This document shows, one piece after another, positions 7,669 to 15,254 of a DNA stretch of 33,622 bases (positions are counted from its first letter, which is position 1; the number at the start of each line of letters is the position of its first letter). The notes under the pieces were generated by a model, which saw only the letters and a list, made by a program, of their open reading frames with translations, was not told where the DNA came from and did not search any database. Both the position numbers and the translations under genes were made by a program. This stretch comes from Puniceibacterium antarcticum. Its GTDB lineage: Bacteria; Pseudomonadota; Alphaproteobacteria; Rhodobacterales; Rhodobacteraceae. The stretch covers positions 1 to 33,622 of the forward strand of contig NZ_AWWI01000084.1 of assembly GCF_002760615.1 (NCBI RefSeq), given 5' to 3'.

Positions 7669-8205
7669 GTGGCGGCTAGATCAGGGACGGTTCCATGGTT
7701 CGAGAGCTTTGATGTTGAGGCAGAGGCTGAAGATCTCCTCGCCCATATCGAGCGCTGCACCGGATTCGCGCTACCCGCCCGAAAGCGTGAAGTCATCATG
7801 ACCCATGCAAGGGCAAAGCTCGACAGAACAAGGCAGGCATATCTGGAGGCCAAGGCGGTGGGAAAGCCGGTGTCCACATCGCGCAGGGCTTATCTGACCG
7901 ACCTGCAGGACACGATCTTCATGGCGATCCCGGAAGAGAACCTCGCGCGGATGCCGTTGAGCGAGCAGGTTCTCAACGACCCGTCATTTTACGCTGACGC
8001 CATGCATAGCGCCGCCGCGATCAGCGAGGATGAGCTTTTCATGGCGCTGTCCTCTTCGCTGAAGGACATGACGGTCCAAGACGCCCGGGCCTTCGTCTCG
8101 AAGCTTTGGCACGGCACAATTGACGACAATGCCCGCAAATACGCCGAAGCCCTGAAGCGCCCCGAGCGTGAAATCATGCCTCTGCGGCCGGGGAACACTG
8201 TGTAA
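7669..8205 (+). CDS. Hypothetical helical protein (178 aa)
   Basis: I do not recognise it. It is mostly helical and charged: AEAEDLLAHIERCTGF, PARKREVIMTHARAKLDRTRQAYLEAK, then a middle part PEENLARMPLSEQVLNDPSFYADAM and a C-terminal ARAFVSKLWHGTIDDNARKYAEALKR. No signal peptide or membrane segment. The frame is open from 7555, but that start lies inside the terminator hairpin. GTG 7669, with GAGGG about 8 nt upstream and a promoter-like sequence before it, is a better choice. It sits between the backbone block and the rhomboid gene and could be a single-gene cargo insertion. Confidence 0.6.
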   Translation: MAARSGTVPWFESFDVEAEAEDLLAHIERCTGFALPARKREVIMTHARAKLDRTRQAYLEAKAVGKPVSTSRRAYLTDLQDTIFMAIPEENLARMPLSEQVLNDPSFYADAMHSAAAISEDELFMALSSSLKDMTVQDARAFVSKLWHGTIDDNARKYAEALKRPEREIMPLRPGNTV

Positions 8206-8267
8206 GATCGAAGCCATTCTCTTGGCTTGAGCCGTACCGAGGTTGGCGGCCTCAAACCCCCTTTCCC

Positions 8268-8272
8268 GGAGG
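8268..8272 (+). promoter_or_regulatory. Shine-Dalgarno GGAGG supporting GTG 8282
   Basis: GGAGG is 9 nt before GTG 8282 and is the best ribosome binding site near the rhomboid gene. The alternative ATG codons at 8336 and 8339 lack a comparable site. Confidence 0.45.
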
Positions 8273-8281
8273 TGGCACCCT

Positions 8282-8935
8282 GTGCATCGCGCGAAAGCCG
8301 TTGAAGGCGCTGTGGGGACGTCTACTGTCGCCAACATGATGAACCGGGATCACATGCGCGCCTTCTTTCGACGCGCCGCGGCGCTTGCCGCTTTTGTCGC
8401 GCTGCTCTGGGCGGTCCAGGTCGTCAATTGGATCGTCGGCTACGGTTTGAACCCGGCCTTCGGGCTTATCCCCAGGCAGCCCGGCGGGTTGGATGGCGTC
8501 GTCGCAATGCCGCTGCTGCACGGAAGCTTCGCGCATCTCATGGCCAATACGCCGCCGCTCCTGGTGATGGGTGGGCTGCTGGTGGCCACCACCACGCGAG
8601 CCTTGCTGCCGGTGAACGCCGTGGTGATCGGCCTCGGCGGCGGTCTTGTCTGGCTGTTCGGAAGCTCCGCCATCCATATTGGTGCGTCAGGTTTGGTTTT
8701 CGGCTGGTTCGGCTTCCTCATGACGCGCGGCCTCGTGGATCGCTCACCGATTACGCTTGGCGCGGCACTTATGGTTGGTGTGCTCTATGGCTCCATTCTC
8801 TGGGGCGTTCTTCCGGGTCAACCTGGCGTCTCGTGGGAGGCCCACATGTTCGGCGCTTTGGCGGGCGCGGCCGCTGCATTTCTTGTGCGAACGCGGGTCC
8901 ATGCGCCGCGCCTCGGCAGCGTCGATCTGGACTGA
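8282..8935 (+). CDS. Rhomboid-family intramembrane serine protease
   Basis: Inner-membrane protease of the rhomboid family, which cleaves transmembrane substrates within the bilayer. The 217-aa protein has about six hydrophobic segments. It keeps the catalytic serine in GASG (S136, [14 protein letters not shown]), the catalytic histidine in [12 protein letters not shown] (H188), and the HLMAN motif (H85, N89) on the preceding segment. The core without the N-terminal extension is about 200 aa, a minimal six-TM form. The first ~18 residues of the GTG reading are not hydrophobic; the true start may be ATG 8336 or 8339. No substrate is evident nearby. It may be cargo acting on envelope or signalling proteins. 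Confidence 0.85.
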   Translation: MHRAKAVEGAVGTSTVANMMNRDHMRAFFRRAAALAAFVALLWAVQVVNWIVGYGLNPAFGLIPRQPGGLDGVVAMPLLHGSFAHLMANTPPLLVMGGLLVATTTRALLPVNAVVIGLGGGLVWLFGSSAIHIGASGLVFGWFGFLMTRGLVDRSPITLGAALMVGVLYGSILWGVLPGQPGVSWEAHMFGALAGAAAAFLVRTRVHAPRLGSVDLD

Positions 8936-9437
8936 AGCCGTACACTTGGCCCAAAGCGGTCGGTCGTGTCTGATCACTGTCGCGCAACGGCATCCCCGAA
9001 GCGACCGTTCGACACTGGGCGCAGTATCTAGAGCAGCATATTATCTCCTGTTAGTCTCGCGTTTCAGTCGCGACCCAGATTGCGCCAAGTCGTCCGGCTG
9101 AAGTTGGTAGCGTCATACAAAAGGGGGCCCGCCCACCAAATCGCTAGATCCGAATAGTTGGAAACTGCTCAAACCTCGCTCCGGGGAGACAGCCGAGTTT
9201 TGATCACGATAATAATGAATAGTGGGCAGCGCCATGGGCTTCGCTACCAATTCCGCTATAGCCTTGGGATCAGTCTTTTCGGATCATCGTGTGCGATGCC
9301 TGGTCGGGTGGTCAGACCTGTCAAGTCCTATAAAGTATTGAAAATATATAGATAAATTTGGAACCCTGCTCGGCCGAAAACCTCCCGAGAGATTTACATG
9401 AAACCTGCACATAATCGCCTTCAGCGTGTCGGCGACC
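8936..9437 (+). other. Intergenic region with a possible gene remnant
   Basis: No supportable intact gene. From about 8979 to 9050 one frame reads LSRNGIPEATVRHWAQYLEQ and is bounded by stops. It looks like a helix-turn-helix-style fragment and may be the scar of a decayed regulator. The right half turns AT-rich (ATATATAG around 9344-9352), which fits the edge of the following cassette. I see no clear inverted repeats of IS type. Confidence 0.35.
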
Positions 9438-9466
9438 TTGCCACGACAGATAATGCAGTCTATCTT
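9438..9466 (+). promoter_or_regulatory. Promoter of the MerR-like regulator operon
   Basis: TTGCCA (9438-9443), an exact 17-nt spacer and TATCTT (9461-9466). The -10 hexamer lies within the left arm of the palindrome at 9460-9485, so bound repressor would block RNA polymerase. Predicted transcription start is near 9473, about 24 nt before ATG 9497. Confidence 0.6.
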
Positions 9467-9485
9467 GTTGTGAACAACAAGATAG
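9460..9485. promoter_or_regulatory. Perfect 26-bp palindromic operator
   Basis: CTATCTTGTTGT (9460-9471), spacer GA, and the exact complement ACAACAAGATAG (9474-9485). Twelve-base arms without mismatch, overlapping a -10 and just upstream of a gene for a DNA-binding protein, is the classic arrangement of autorepression by a dimer. It could also fold as an RNA hairpin if transcription starts upstream. Confidence 0.75.
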
Positions 9486-9496
9486 TGATCAACTTC

Positions 9497-9979
9497 ATGA
9501 CATTGCTTTACACTCCAGGCCAATTGCGAACTGCGGTATCAATCGGCCCTGAAACCTATCGCCATTGGAAGAAGGCGCTGGAACCGTTGCGGCGGGCCCG
9601 TGGTCACAGCCCCTGTTTCAGGTCCGGAGACCTTGTTGCTCTAGCTGTTGTCAGACTGCTCACGCTGGATATGGGAATTCGAGTGGGTGCGCTGACGTCA
9701 ATTGGGGAGGCTCTTTTCGATCTCTGCAATCGATCTCCTTGGCCGGTGATGGAGCGTGCCAAACTGATTATTGATTTGCCGAACTCCGTGTTGCTGCTTC
9801 GCAGTGAACTTGCGGAGACACCGACCGACAAACCCTATGTCACGATCCCGTTGTCACCCGTCATCACTCAGCTTCGCGAGCAATTGTTAGCCGCAGGTAA
9901 CGAAGATGAGCAGTCTTCTCTTCGCTTCCCGCCGGTTGAGATCGCCCCCGCTGTCGCCTCTCGTGGAGGTCGGCCGTGA
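9497..9979 (+). CDS. MerR-like DNA-binding regulator of the cassette
   Basis: A 160-aa protein with an N-terminal MerR-type winged-helix pattern: YTPGQLRTAVSIGPETYRHWKKAL as helix-turn-helix, then HSPCFRSGDLVALAVVRLLTLDMGIRVGAL as the wing and following helix. The remainder is mixed and ends in a proline-rich tail. The frame is open from ATG 9398, but that reading would translate through the promoter and the perfect palindrome at 9460-9485. ATG 9497 puts both upstream, as expected for an autoregulated gene. Its TGA overlaps the next gene's GTG (GTGA, 9976-9979), so regulator and methyltransferase are translationally coupled. Likely role: control of the methyltransferase-PIN pair. Confidence 0.7.
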   Translation: MTLLYTPGQLRTAVSIGPETYRHWKKALEPLRRARGHSPCFRSGDLVALAVVRLLTLDMGIRVGALTSIGEALFDLCNRSPWPVMERAKLIIDLPNSVLLLRSELAETPTDKPYVTIPLSPVITQLREQLLAAGNEDEQSSLRFPPVEIAPAVASRGGRP

Positions 9980-12462
9980 ACGCAGTTGATCATATCGCCA
10001 AAGCGGCCCGAGACACCGGGTACCGTTCCGAAGCTGTCGTCACCGACTACTCTTTCGCTGATGTTCTGGCCGAGAACAACCCGACCCGAACCGTCCAGCT
10101 TGCAGCCTTTACCCGTACGCCCCCCTCTTATCGGTCCGCAGCGCTCGCGGTCGTGCACGGCGAGGGACGCAAAGCGATCGACGTGGTCAATGAGCATCGC
10201 GCTCTTGGCGCTCCCCTTCTGTTCGTTATTAATCAGGATGACGTCACGGTATGGGAGGTTAGAAGCAAGGTTCCCCCACGCGCGATCGAAACCGTTGATC
10301 ACGCGGGTATCGAAGACCTGTTCAATCGCCATCGTGCGACTTGGCATCCAGATGCAATCCATCGTGCAAAATCCGTTGGCTCCTCCGAAGATGGTCACCA
10401 GCTCGACTTCGTCGATTTGGGCCTACTACCCACGATCGAAGGTGAAATTCACGTCAAGCTGGGCCGTCTCCTAGTCGAGACGCTTGATCTGTCGCAAAAA
10501 GCATCTGAAGGTGAAACACTGGATGCGCGCACGCTTTTCCGTGTCGTCTTCCGGCTTCTCGCTGCCAAAGTTCTGGAAGACCGTCGCCATCCCTACGCGG
10601 CCGGCTGGAACGCCGATGACCTCTCGTCGGTCCTTGCAGGGATCGAGACCTATTATTCGCTGGGACATATCGAAGGCCGCTGGGCAAATGAATTGCCTGC
10701 GATTTTTGACGCGGCATGGCGCCATTTGCGGGCCGGAATCAGCTTCTCTAATATTTCATCTGATGACTTGGCATTCGTCTACGAGAACACGCTCATCACA
10801 CCCGAGACCCGTAAGGTCTTCGGCACCCATAGTACGCCGCGGCAGGTTGCCGAGTACGTCGTCCAGAAGCTCCAGCTTCACGATCACAAGCCCGAAGATT
10901 TGAGAATCTACGAGCCTTTCGCCGGTGCCGGCGTTTTCCTCGTCTCGGCCTTGCGCCACCTGCGCGACTTGCTTCCGGTTGAATGGTCGGACGAGCAGCG
11001 TCATGACTTTTTGATTAAGCACATTTCAGGGGATGAGGTCGACGCATTCGCCTGCGAAGTCGCCACGCTTTCCCTTATCCTTGCCGACTACCCCAATCAC
11101 AACGGTTGGCATGTCAAAGAGGCTGACTTGTTCGCTGGCACGACGCTCGCAGATCGGATCAGCGCAAATAACATCATCCTCTGTAATCCCCCGTTCGAAG
11201 CGTTTAACGCTGTGGACAAGAGCCGATATGAAATTGCAGGAACGACGCATTCGAAGGCCATTGCAGCACTGAGCGCAGCCTTGGACTCCAAGCCTCTCGC
11301 TTTAGGATTTGTCCTGCCCCGTTCATTTATTCTCGAACGACAATTCGCAGAGCAACGGCGACGGATCGAGAGTCTATATAGCTCAGTGGAGGTGCTCAAG
11401 CTTCCTGACGGTATCTTTGGCGCATCTGATGTCGAAACGTCCGCAGTCATTGCCCGTGACTTGCGCCTCACCCCGGCTGTGTCCATCACCTTGCGCTCTA
11501 CGGAGGTCGCGGAAAGGGACCGTTCGGCGTTCCTCAAAACCGGCCAGACAACGGTGCACCGCGACCTCACCCGAGGGGTTGCTGAAAAGCCTGACGGGTG
11601 CCTCTGGATTCCTCCCCTTAACGCCCTCTGGAATTATCTAAGCGATAACCCAAGGCTTGGAGCAGTGTTAAACCCAAGACAGGGCCTGCAATGGTATGAT
11701 CAAGAACAGGGGCGTAGCGAAAACCAGAAGCCCGGATTTGAGCTGGGCTTTTCCAACGCCCGCAATCTCCAGCAATATCAACCTCCCAAACCCATGTGGT
11801 TGGACTTCAGAGAAGACCATATTCGTCGCGCTTTCAATCATGACTGGTCCAAGCCGAAACTGATTGCCAGCGCAACGCGCCTGAGCCGGGGCGCTTGGTG
11901 CATTGGCGCTTTCGTCGATCTCGAAGGCGTACTTTGTTCGCAGCAGTTTTTCGGACTCTGGCCGGTCGAACACCTTAGCAACAGCGAGTTATTTGCGCTC
12001 TCAGCCGTCCTCAACGGGCCGGTTGCGAACGCATTCCTGGCTATGAACTCACCGAAGGACCGGTTCCGGGTGTCAGTCGTCCGGGATGTCCCAATTCCTG
12101 GCTCACTCCCTAAAACGCTCACGGAACTGGCTGAAGAGTACATCACGAGAGTAAACGCCGCCTCCATCTTCGATCACACCGATGGTGACTTAGCGGTGCT
12201 GCTTGCGCAAATCGATGCTGAAGTTATGAGGGCCTATGATCTACCACTAAAGCTGGAGCGGCAGCTTCTGGCCTACTTTGAGGGATCTGACCGCCCCGTC
12301 GCGCATGCGTGGAAGCACTGGAATGATAGCTATCCAGTTCCCGGCTTGAGTTTGGCGGAACGCCTGTCTGGACGCTTCAATGCCGGGGGTGACTGGGTCA
12401 AGAAGGTATTCCAGCCGTTACCCCAAAGTGAGATCGACTTGCTTCGCGATTATGTGGCGTAA
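9976..12462 (+). CDS. N6-adenine DNA methyltransferase (828 aa)
   Basis: SAM-dependent DNA methyltransferase of the gamma class (HsdM / type IIG-like). Motif I is EPFAGAGVFL (residues 313-322), preceded by the GTHSTPRQVAEYVV segment (283-296) that usually precedes the catalytic core. Motif IV is NPPF (404-407), followed by a region like IIG and TaqI enzymes (LGFVLPRSFILERQFAEQRRRI). The C-terminal ~300 residues probably form the target-recognition part. The N-terminal ~170 residues resemble the N-terminal domains of type I/IIG enzymes in layout (ALGAPLLFVINQDDVTVWEV), but I see no PD-(D/E)xK residues, so cleavage probably comes from another gene. The PIN nuclease starts 5 nt downstream. The cassette is less GC-rich than the transfer genes. 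Confidence 0.8.
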   Translation: MNAVDHIAKAARDTGYRSEAVVTDYSFADVLAENNPTRTVQLAAFTRTPPSYRSAALAVVHGEGRKAIDVVNEHRALGAPLLFVINQDDVTVWEVRSKVPPRAIETVDHAGIEDLFNRHRATWHPDAIHRAKSVGSSEDGHQLDFVDLGLLPTIEGEIHVKLGRLLVETLDLSQKASEGETLDARTLFRVVFRLLAAKVLEDRRHPYAAGWNADDLSSVLAGIETYYSLGHIEGRWANELPAIFDAAWRHLRAGISFSNISSDDLAFVYENTLITPETRKVFGTHSTPRQVAEYVVQKLQLHDHKPEDLRIYEPFAGAGVFLVSALRHLRDLLPVEWSDEQRHDFLIKHISGDEVDAFACEVATLSLILADYPNHNGWHVKEADLFAGTTLADRISANNIILCNPPFEAFNAVDKSRYEIAGTTHSKAIAALSAALDSKPLALGFVLPRSFILERQFAEQRRRIESLYSSVEVLKLPDGIFGASDVETSAVIARDLRLTPAVSITLRSTEVAERDRSAFLKTGQTTVHRDLTRGVAEKPDGCLWIPPLNALWNYLSDNPRLGAVLNPRQGLQWYDQEQGRSENQKPGFELGFSNARNLQQYQPPKPMWLDFREDHIRRAFNHDWSKPKLIASATRLSRGAWCIGAFVDLEGVLCSQQFFGLWPVEHLSNSELFALSAVLNGPVANAFLAMNSPKDRFRVSVVRDVPIPGSLPKTLTELAEEYITRVNAASIFDHTDGDLAVLLAQIDAEVMRAYDLPLKLERQLLAYFEGSDRPVAHAWKHWNDSYPVPGLSLAERLSGRFNAGGDWVKKVFQPLPQSEIDLLRDYVA

Positions 12463-12467
12463 TCGAG

Positions 12468-12971
12468 ATGGACGCATATCTCTTTGATACGACGGTTTTA
12501 TCGATTTATCTCGATCCCAACCATCCGCATCATGTCGCGAAAAGCCCGTCATTGGCTGCGTTACCGACGGATAGCCCTCGGTTCGTCTCTGCGGTCGCAT
12601 TAGCGGAACTCGGCTTCGGAACAAACTTGGCAGCGCTGCTTGGAAAAGGCAGTTTGGCGACACTGGAGGCCATGCTCGTTCAGGCGCGAGCGTATGCGGT
12701 TCTCGACATCACGCACCACACTGCGTCGGTGTATGCCGAAGTGAAGTCGAAAGTTGCTCACAAGTATTTGGCCAAAACACTGCGTAAAGATCGGCCAAAA
12801 TATATCCAGGAGTGGGTTGATAGAGCCACTGACCAAAAGCTTGCCATCGATGAAAATGACCTTTGGATGTGCGCGCAGGCAAAGGAGCGCGATCTGGTGT
12901 TCGTCACCGCAGACGCACGCATGAAACGAATCTCAGATGCCGATCCGGATGTACGGATTCTCATTATTTGA
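12468..12971 (+). CDS. PIN-domain nuclease
   Basis: A 167-aa PIN-domain protein of VapC type, a Mg-dependent nuclease family that usually cuts RNA. The acidic residues are in place: D7 in LFDTTVLSIYLD, E47 in ALAELGFG, D131 in DENDLWMCAQAKERDLVFVTADARM, and D149 in TADAR. It is somewhat longer than typical VapC proteins (about 130-140 aa), with extra sequence around KYLAKTLRKDRPKYIQEW. There is no small antitoxin gene beside it. Instead it follows the methyltransferase by 5 nt, ending the operon begun by the MerR-like gene. It may be the effector of a modification-dependent system, or a toxin held in check by the methyltransferase or regulator; both are inferences. Confidence 0.85.
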   Translation: MDAYLFDTTVLSIYLDPNHPHHVAKSPSLAALPTDSPRFVSAVALAELGFGTNLAALLGKGSLATLEAMLVQARAYAVLDITHHTASVYAEVKSKVAHKYLAKTLRKDRPKYIQEWVDRATDQKLAIDENDLWMCAQAKERDLVFVTADARMKRISDADPDVRILII

Positions 12972-13106
12972 TATTACCTACCTCGCCGCGCTGCCGCCAA
13001 ATCGCTTCGTCCTCTTCCCGCCCATCAAGTCGAATGCTTGGATAGGTAACTCGTATGGTGGGTAGCGGCGTCGCCAGCACATCAACCTTGGCTTCAGCCT
13101 TGCGGC

Positions 13107-13139
13107 CTCCCCTGCTCGGCTTCGCGTGTCGCAGGGGAG
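13107..13139. repeat. Inverted repeat, 9-bp arms
   Basis: CTCCCCTGC (13107-13115) and GCAGGGGAG (13131-13139) around a 15-nt loop, perfect match. Part of the palindrome cluster upstream of the DUF2493 gene. Confidence 0.75.
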
Positions 13140-13160
13140 AACGGCCCTTCGGACCGTCGC

Positions 13161-13174
13161 GCATTCGGCCATGC
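13161..13174 (+). repeat. 14-bp direct repeat, copy 1
   Basis: GCATTCGGCCATGC, identical to 13581-13594, exactly 420 bp apart. Each copy has GCAT/ATGC ends that could pair. The two copies bracket most of the non-coding region. Confidence 0.7.
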
Positions 13175-13267
13175 GGCCTCACCGCGGCGTCGCACCCGGC
13201 ATCCCGGTTTGCCCGCCTCGCGAGCACGTCCCTCCCCGGCCGCTCCGCCGGATTGCGCTCTGGTCTG

Positions 13268-13286
13268 TTTTGGCCCGATGCCAAAA
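13268..13286. repeat. Inverted repeat, 7-bp arms
   Basis: TTTTGGC (13268-13274) and GCCAAAA (13280-13286) around CCGAT. Short but perfect; lies in the palindrome cluster. Confidence 0.65.
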
Positions 13287-13327
13287 CGATCCCGCCGCTC
13301 CATCCGTCTCCCGCGTCCGGTCGGGCC

Positions 13328-13352
13328 GTTTGCCTGCTCGGGTCGGGCAAAC
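13328..13352. repeat. Inverted repeat, 7-bp arms
   Basis: GTTTGCC (13328-13334) and GGCAAAC (13346-13352) around an 11-nt GC-rich loop. No T-run follows, so it is unlikely to be an intrinsic terminator. Confidence 0.65.
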
Positions 13353-13580
13353 CTACCGTCAAAACACACACACACATGAGCGCGGAAGCATATCCTCCGG
13401 ATGGCCCCCAAATCAGCCCGCCTCAAGGATCGCAAAACTTTTCGGCGAGGGCGGCGCTTGTGGTGCGGCGCGGTCCCGTGCGTGAGGGCGCGCGTGTCTC
13501 CGGTGTTGCGCGCGGAAAACTTTTGCGCCCGGCAAGCCGGCGGCTGCGCCGTCCCTGACCCGGGCAGATTCGGAAACCAG

Positions 13581-13594
13581 GCATTCGGCCATGC
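13581..13594 (+). repeat. 14-bp direct repeat, copy 2
   Basis: Identical to 13161-13174; lies 47 nt before the DUF2493 start codon. Confidence 0.7.
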
Positions 13595-13641
13595 CCCCAC
13601 ACTCACGTGGTGGCCTTGGAACCGAACACTGGAGACCAGAC

Positions 13642-14571
13642 ATGGCTTACGACACCGCAAACACCTACGAGACCATCGAACTTTTCGGGCTGACCGAGAA
13701 GGACGCACAGCTCCCGATCCCCGAGGATCACATCCTGACCGACCGCATCATCCGCGAGAGCTTCGAGGCTTTGCTCGGGCAGCTGCGCGGGACCGGGCTT
13801 GAAGCCGAAATCGAACCGCTGGCCCATGGGCTCGCGACGATCCTGCAGCGCCGCAAGGTGGCGCTTGGCAAGGAGGTCGACCGCACCGCCGACAAGATCG
13901 GCGCGCTGGCAAAATCTCACGACGGATCGGAGATCGCCGAGACCGCGCTCGAAGAGGCGCAGGCCCGCTTCCTGCAGCTGCGCGAGGTTGTCAGCGCCAT
14001 CGAGGTGATGAGCGAGGCGGCGGCGGAATGCTACGAGATCGAGACGGGCCACGCCTTCATTCCGGCAGCCGGGTCGCGCGCAAGCGTCCGGGCGCAAGAG
14101 ACCGGCGCGGTCTTCGAGGCGCGGCAACTCCTGGAGCAGCACGACCGCGAGACTGCCGAGAAGTCGAAAGTCGAGGGGGTTCCCCTGATCGTCTCAGGCG
14201 CCACCGACTGGACCGATGTCGATGTGGTCTTCAACACGCTCGACAAGGTTCGCGAGCGGATCAAGCAGAACCGCAATCGGGAGATCTTTCTCTGCCACAA
14301 GGGTGGCAAGCACGGTGCGGAGATGATTGCGGCTCGGTGGGCGCGCGCACGGGGTGTCGCACAAGCGCGCTTCGATCCGCGCTGGTCCGCGCATGGGCGG
14401 GCGGCACCGTTCAAGTGCAACGACGAAATGCTGGACGACAAGTTCGCGGCGACGGGTGTTGTACTCTTCGGCGGCAACGGGGTCGCGCTGAACCTCGGGC
14501 AGAAGGCGGAAGCGAAAGGCCTGACGGTCATGCGGGTTGCGGACCCGGCGAAGAAGACTGCGCAGGATTGA
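13642..14571 (+). CDS. DUF2493 (SLOG-type) protein
   Basis: A 309-aa protein. The C-terminal part (about residues 185-280) is a DUF2493/YspA-type SLOG domain: PLIVSGATDWTDVDVVF, then IFLCHKGGKHGAEMIAARWA, then the acidic/aromatic segment FDPRWSAHGRAAPFKCNDEML. SLOG proteins bind nucleotide-like ligands and appear in bacterial signalling and conflict contexts. The N-terminal ~180 residues are a largely helical extension (KVALGKEVDRTADKIGALAK and similar). ATG 13642 (MAYDTANTYETIELFGL) is preferred over the earlier in-frame ATG at 13591 because GGAG lies just upstream and the extra residues look non-coding. Substrate unknown. The gene is followed by its own terminator. Confidence 0.8.
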   Translation: MAYDTANTYETIELFGLTEKDAQLPIPEDHILTDRIIRESFEALLGQLRGTGLEAEIEPLAHGLATILQRRKVALGKEVDRTADKIGALAKSHDGSEIAETALEEAQARFLQLREVVSAIEVMSEAAAECYEIETGHAFIPAAGSRASVRAQETGAVFEARQLLEQHDRETAEKSKVEGVPLIVSGATDWTDVDVVFNTLDKVRERIKQNRNREIFLCHKGGKHGAEMIAARWARARGVAQARFDPRWSAHGRAAPFKCNDEMLDDKFAATGVVLFGGNGVALNLGQKAEAKGLTVMRVADPAKKTAQD

Positions 14572-14578
14572 AGAGAGG

Positions 14579-14602
14579 GGGTCGCGCTTGGCGCGGCCCT
14601 TT
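14579..14602 (+). terminator. Intrinsic terminator after the DUF2493 gene
   Basis: GGGTCGCGC (14579-14587) pairs with GCGCGGCCC (14591-14599) including one T-G pair, loop TTG, followed by TTT. The T-run is short, so efficiency is uncertain. Confidence 0.6.
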
Positions 14603-15047
14603 CGTCATGTCTCATGGCGCGTGCGGTCGGTCACGCAAGATCGGCAGCTCGCGGCGGCCAGCACCGTTATCCCTCTACCAAGTCCGTCAGAGTTCGGCCC
14701 ATCCGCGTCGGTGCGGACTGGGGATGGTGCGCACCTCACGCGCATCGCCAGCAGTGGAAGACGCGAGGGGTCGAGACGTCGCGCTTGAGGCTGAAGACTT
14801 GCGCGTCCCTCAGGTGGTGTTGCGGACCATCGCATCCACGCGGGCGGGCTCCGTCAGCACCCCGGCCAGGCTCGGCGTGACGCGGACGCGGATGGTGGCG
14901 GCTGCGTGATGGCAAGGGTCATCCGGATCACTCCTTTTTGCTCATAGATGTGGATCGCACGGGGTCGGTCCGTTCGTGCCCTGCGCTTGCGATCGGGCCT
15001 CTTGCCCCCGTGCCGGGTGATCCCCATCGCAACAAGGAGTAACCCAA
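14603..15047 (+). other. Intergenic region, no supportable gene
   Basis: 445 bp. On the minus strand around 14823-14906 a short frame reads IRVRVTPSLAGVLTEPARVD and looks protein-like, but it has no upstream start; it could be a gene remnant. The last 20 nt hold AAGGAG, the ribosome binding site for the 68-aa gene that follows. No strong hairpins or promoters seen. Confidence 0.35.
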
Positions 15048-15254
15048 ATGACCAACCACTACGTCGCCACCGTCCCCGTCAAGTTCACCGATACCGATGG
15101 CCAGGAGCGCACCCGTTTTCAACGCGTGGGTGCGATGTTCCGCAACACCCGCAACGGGGACGGCTCGGAGTTCTTCAGCCTCAAGCTCGACTTCCCGGTC
15201 GCGGTCTCGGAGCTGGTGATGTTCCCGCCGAGCGCGAAAGATCCCCAGGACTAA
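15048..15254 (+). CDS. Small conserved-looking hypothetical protein (68 aa)
   Basis: MTNHYVATVPVKFTDTDGQ, then RTRFQRVGAMFRNTRNGDG, SEFFSLKLDFPVAVSELVMFPP and a short acidic tail. This is a compact beta-rich soluble protein. In size and layout (a substrate-like strand, a V-G-x-MF turn, then LKLDFPV) it resembles small single-domain proteins that accompany DUF736 on Rhodobacterales elements, but I cannot name a family. AAGGAG about 11 nt upstream fixes the ATG. It is followed at once by two hairpins. Confidence 0.7.
   Translation: MTNHYVATVPVKFTDTDGQERTRFQRVGAMFRNTRNGDGSEFFSLKLDFPVAVSELVMFPPSAKDPQD

Larger units (their letters stand above)
12972..13641 (+). other. Palindrome-rich non-coding region upstream of DUF2493
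   Basis: 670 bp with no convincing gene: its frames lack start sites with ribosome binding sites and have low-complexity Arg/Gly/Pro composition. It holds several inverted repeats listed separately, a mismatch-bearing hairpin at 13141-13157, and a short CA run at about 13363-13375. Composition changes abruptly just after the PIN gene, from mixed to very GC-rich. Candidate roles are an origin, a partition site, or structured RNA leaders; the sequence alone does not decide. Confidence 0.5.

Noticed and set aside
9398-9496. Upstream extension of the MerR-like regulator from ATG 9398
   Set aside because: It would encode through a promoter (TTGCCA-17-TATCTT) and a perfect 26-bp palindrome, and the extra residues do not belong to the HTH fold.
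13107-13352. CRISPR array
   Set aside because: The repeats are inverted pairs of differing sequence, not regularly spaced direct repeats; no cas genes in the window.
13363-13375. CA dinucleotide run as a phase-variable tract
   Set aside because: Only about six units and not inside or before a supportable reading frame at functional spacing.
12964-13377. Minus-strand 137-aa frame in the palindrome-rich region
   Set aside because: Low-complexity Arg/Pro/Gly composition, starts in a CA-repeat tract, no ribosome binding site, and spans several perfect inverted repeats.
14605-14835. Minus-strand 76-aa frame after the DUF2493 gene
   Set aside because: Pro/Arg-rich, no ribosome binding site, and no recognisable motif.
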